Origin: Candidatus Nomurabacteria bacterium | Lineage (GTDB): Bacteria > Patescibacteriota > Minisyncoccia > Phycocordibacterales > UBA9973 | DNA: 21,149 nt | Assembly (NCBI GenBank): GCA_943356395.1 | Contig: CALRFC010000003.1 | Coordinates: 5,187-26,335 of the forward strand | Direction: 5' to 3' | In this document: piece after piece, positions 19,501-21,149 of the stretch | Layout of the letters: every line of letters begins with the position of its first letter | Numbering within the stretch: the first letter of the stretch is position 1 | The notes under the pieces: generated by a model | The model's database searches: none | The model's input: the letters and a program-made list of their open reading frames with translations, nothing else | What the model was told of the DNA's origin: nothing | Translations under genes and position numbers: made by a program

Positions 19501-19989
19501 GTGCCTTATCATCCTGTCGTCGAAAAAATAAGAACGCTTCTCTTTGAGCGCGGCGCGTGGTTCGAGACATTCGAACACGAGCCCGTACGCACGAGCGAGG
19601 AAGCGGCAAAACTCCGCTACGGCTATGCGCTCTCGCAAGGCGCCAAAGCCCTGATCGTGCGAGGGAAGATTGCCGGCGAAGGCAAGAAATTCTTGATGAT
19701 CGTCGTTTCCGGCGACAAGCGCTTTGATGCGGACAAATTGAAACAAGCTTTCAATATTCGCGATGTGCGTTTTGCGACGGAGGCGGAAGTGAGCGAGATT
19801 ACCAGAGGCATTTTGCCCGGCGGCGTTCCGCCTTTCGGCGGGCTCTTCGGCTTGGAAATATATGCCGATCGAGGAATTTTTGATAATGAAAAAATCGTTT
19901 TCAACGCCGGTGATCGCGCCTTTTCGATCGCCATGAAATCGGAGGAGTATCGACGCATCGCTCTCCCGAAAGTCGGAGACATTTCATAA
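19501..19989 (+). CDS. YbaK/ProX-type aminoacyl-tRNA deacylase domain protein
   Basis: The family hydrolyses mischarged tRNAs such as Cys-tRNA(Pro) or Ala-tRNA(Pro). With a GTG start at 19501 it has 162 residues, the normal size. The typical features are FEHEPVRTSEEAA, the conserved lysine in GAKALIVRG (Lys49) and GGVPPFGGLFG. A longer frame starting near 19378 runs through the end of the M15 gene and a repeat, so it is rejected. The bases before the GTG are a word repeat (CTACTAACTATTTTCTACTT) also seen, inverted, before ligA. No Shine-Dalgarno site is visible. Which tRNA it edits cannot be told. Confidence 0.85.
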   Translation: MPYHPVVEKIRTLLFERGAWFETFEHEPVRTSEEAAKLRYGYALSQGAKALIVRGKIAGEGKKFLMIVVSGDKRFDADKLKQAFNIRDVRFATEAEVSEITRGILPGGVPPFGGLFGLEIYADRGIFDNEKIVFNAGDRAFSIAMKSEEYRRIALPKVGDIS

Positions 19990-20064
19990 TTCGGCGTTTG
20001 CAAAATCAGGGAAAATGAAATAGTATCAGTCTTGTTTAATATCCAAGATCAGAAAATTTTTTCA

Positions 20065-20139
20065 GCCGCCATAGCTTAGTGGCAAAGCACTCCCTTGGTA
20101 AGGGAGAGAGCGTGAGTCCGATTCTCACTGGCGGCTCCA
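20065..20139 (+). tRNA. tRNA-Thr(GGU) with encoded CCA
   Basis: Acceptor GCCGCCA/TGGCGGC, D-arm GCTT/AAGC, anticodon arm CTCCC-TTGGTAA-GGGAG, T-arm GTGAG-TCCGATT-CTCAC, discriminator T, then CCA. The T-loop has C at position 55. The last A of CCA is the A of the ATG of the next gene. Confidence 0.93.
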
Positions 20140-20891
20140 TGAAAATAATCACCTTGAATGTGTGGGGCGGGAGGATTTATAAACCGCTGTTGGAATTTAT
20201 TCAGCGTCACAAGGATGTCGATATTTTTTGTTTTCAAGAAATGTATCACGATGCCGAAGGCAAGGAGCCGAACGAGAAATGGAAAAATGAAGGCGCACTT
20301 CACCTCCTTACCGATATTGAAAAATTGCTTCCTGAACATAAAATATTTTTTCGCCCGCACTTCGATGATTTTTGGGGATTGTCATTGTTCGTCAAAAACA
20401 GCTTGCCAATACTCGAAGAAGGAGAACTTTTCATACACAAACACAAAGGGTATGTCTCGAAAGAAAATGAAGATTTTCTGCCAAAAAACCTTCAATATTT
20501 GAAAACCAGATACAACGACAGAGACATTACGATAATCAATGTTCACGGTCTTTGGAACGGGCAAGGTAAAACAGACACGGAAGATCGCATCGATCAATCA
20601 AAAAAAATTATAGACTTCGCAAAAAATATCTCTCATGATTTTGTCTTGTGTGGCGACTTCAATCTTTTGCCGGAAACACAGAGTCTACGAATGATAGAAA
20701 AAGAGCTCGGACTTCGTAATCTTATCGTCGAATATAGCGTTTCTTCCACAAGAACTTCTATTTACAAAAAGCCGGTGAAATTCGCCGATTACATTTTTGT
20801 TACGCCGAATATCCATGTTTCTGGTTTTAAAGTGCTTCCAGATGAAGTTTCCGACCACGCCGCGCTCTTTTTGGAAATAGGTTTGAAATAA
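20139..20891 (+). CDS. Endonuclease/exonuclease/phosphatase-family protein
   Basis: The 250-residue protein has the EEP fold motifs: LNVWGG (6-11), catalytic Glu34 in CFQEMY, NVHGLW (His136), GDFNLLP with Asp173 and Asn175, DYIFVTP with Asp217, and SDHAALF (238-244) with the terminal His. Members include AP endonucleases, sphingomyelinases and other phosphodiesterases. The LNVWGG start and the lack of AP-endonuclease DNA-binding motifs suggest a small-molecule or RNA phosphodiesterase, but that is open. The ATG at 20139 overlaps the tRNA-Thr CCA end, so the mRNA may come from the tRNA transcript. GC content is lower than in the core genes. Confidence 0.88.
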   Translation: MKIITLNVWGGRIYKPLLEFIQRHKDVDIFCFQEMYHDAEGKEPNEKWKNEGALHLLTDIEKLLPEHKIFFRPHFDDFWGLSLFVKNSLPILEEGELFIHKHKGYVSKENEDFLPKNLQYLKTRYNDRDITIINVHGLWNGQGKTDTEDRIDQSKKIIDFAKNISHDFVLCGDFNLLPETQSLRMIEKELGLRNLIVEYSVSSTRTSIYKKPVKFADYIFVTPNIHVSGFKVLPDEVSDHAALFLEIGLK

Positions 20892-20932
20892 ATATTTTTT
20901 TTGCTACTGTGTAGCTTGGTCGAGAATTTTTC

Positions 20933-21005
20933 GCCGAAGTAGCTCAGTTGGTAGAGCACCGCTTTCGTAAAGCGGGGGTCATGGGTTCGACTCCCATCTT
21001 CGGCT
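20933..21005 (+). tRNA. tRNA-Thr(CGU)
   Basis: Acceptor GCCGAAG/CTTCGGC, D-arm GCTC-AGTTGGTA-GAGC, anticodon arm CCGCT-TTCGTAA-AGCGG, T-arm ATGGG-TTCGACT-CCCAT, discriminator T. The following bases are CCC, so CCA is not encoded. Confidence 0.95.
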
Positions 21006-21006
21006 C

Positions 21007-21149
21007 CCTAAACGAACAAAAGGGTTTTGAAGGACCCAAATGGTGGGCGTGCCGAAGGCACGCCCACTGTGTTTGCCCTGATTCTGCGGGGGGATTCAGA
21101 AATTCTGGCGCGCTTGCGCGCACTAATTTGTTTTGAAGGAGGAGGTTCG
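21007..21149. repeat. Hairpin and short direct repeat at the window end
   Basis: GTGGGCGTGCC-GAA-GGCACGCCCAC (21043-21067) is a perfect 11-bp stem. GTTTTGAAGGA occurs at 21023-21033 and 21130-21140, 107 bp apart, and GCGCGCTTGCGCGC forms another small stem. No convincing gene is visible. Confidence 0.5.

Noticed and set aside
20948..21136. 62-codon frame over tRNA-Thr(CGU) and the hairpin region
   Set aside because: It starts inside the tRNA and reads through hairpins; no support as a protein.

Overview
The window looks like a candidate-phyla-radiation (Patescibacteria, Parcubacteria-like) genome fragment. This rests on gene content and style, not on a marker gene. The signs are a compact type IV pilus locus with many FTLIELLVV-type prepilins, four-helix-bundle (intervening-sequence type) genes dropped between unrelated genes, a group I intron in a tRNA anticodon, several tRNAs without encoded CCA, tRNA T-loops that depart from TTCRA, few Shine-Dalgarno sites, and word-like repeats at gene borders.

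Layout. 1-9189 is a type IV pilus region on the + strand: the tail of a response regulator, pilT, pilC, a frameshifted four-helix-bundle gene bounded by inverted repeats, three major-pilin-like genes (3404, 3977, 4706), the prepilin peptidase pilD (5383), then four minor prepilins of FimT/GspH, GspJ/PilW, GspI/PilV and PilX type (6222-9189). 9229-13643 holds ligA, a 28-residue minus-strand ORF with its own promoter and terminators, then gatC and gatA separated by a second four-helix-bundle gene. 13727-14413 encodes a membrane protein with a HEPN-like RNxxxH motif. 14607-16173 (minus) is a NitT/TauT-type ABC permease and ATPase with no binding protein. 16249-17235 (minus) is a LAGLIDADG endonuclease gene whose stop codon lies inside the tRNA-Asp gene that follows; that tRNA is split by a group I intron of about 250 nt. 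17332-18380 has an unrecognised gene, tRNA-Met, two direct repeats, initiator tRNA-fMet and rearranged pieces of it. 18462-21149 carries an M15 (VanY-like) peptidase, a YbaK/ProX-type protein, tRNA-Thr(GGU) overlapping an EEP-family nuclease gene, and tRNA-Thr(CGU).

How the genes work together. PilT is the retraction motor, PilC the inner-membrane platform, PilD the processing peptidase and methylase, and seven prepilins supply fibre and tip subunits. The most striking feature is in those prepilins. In six of seven, the leader in front of the G|F cleavage site is made of repeat DNA. One repeat family (five copies, 4640-8690) supplies a 29-residue leader. A second, palindrome-like 138-bp unit (two copies) has entered exactly at the cleavage-site codons and duplicated them in frame. 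One gene (7775) carries both, for a 75-residue leader. Since PilD removes leaders, this may be a harbour where in-frame repeats cost little.

All coordinates were read by eye. Family assignments come from motifs, not searches.
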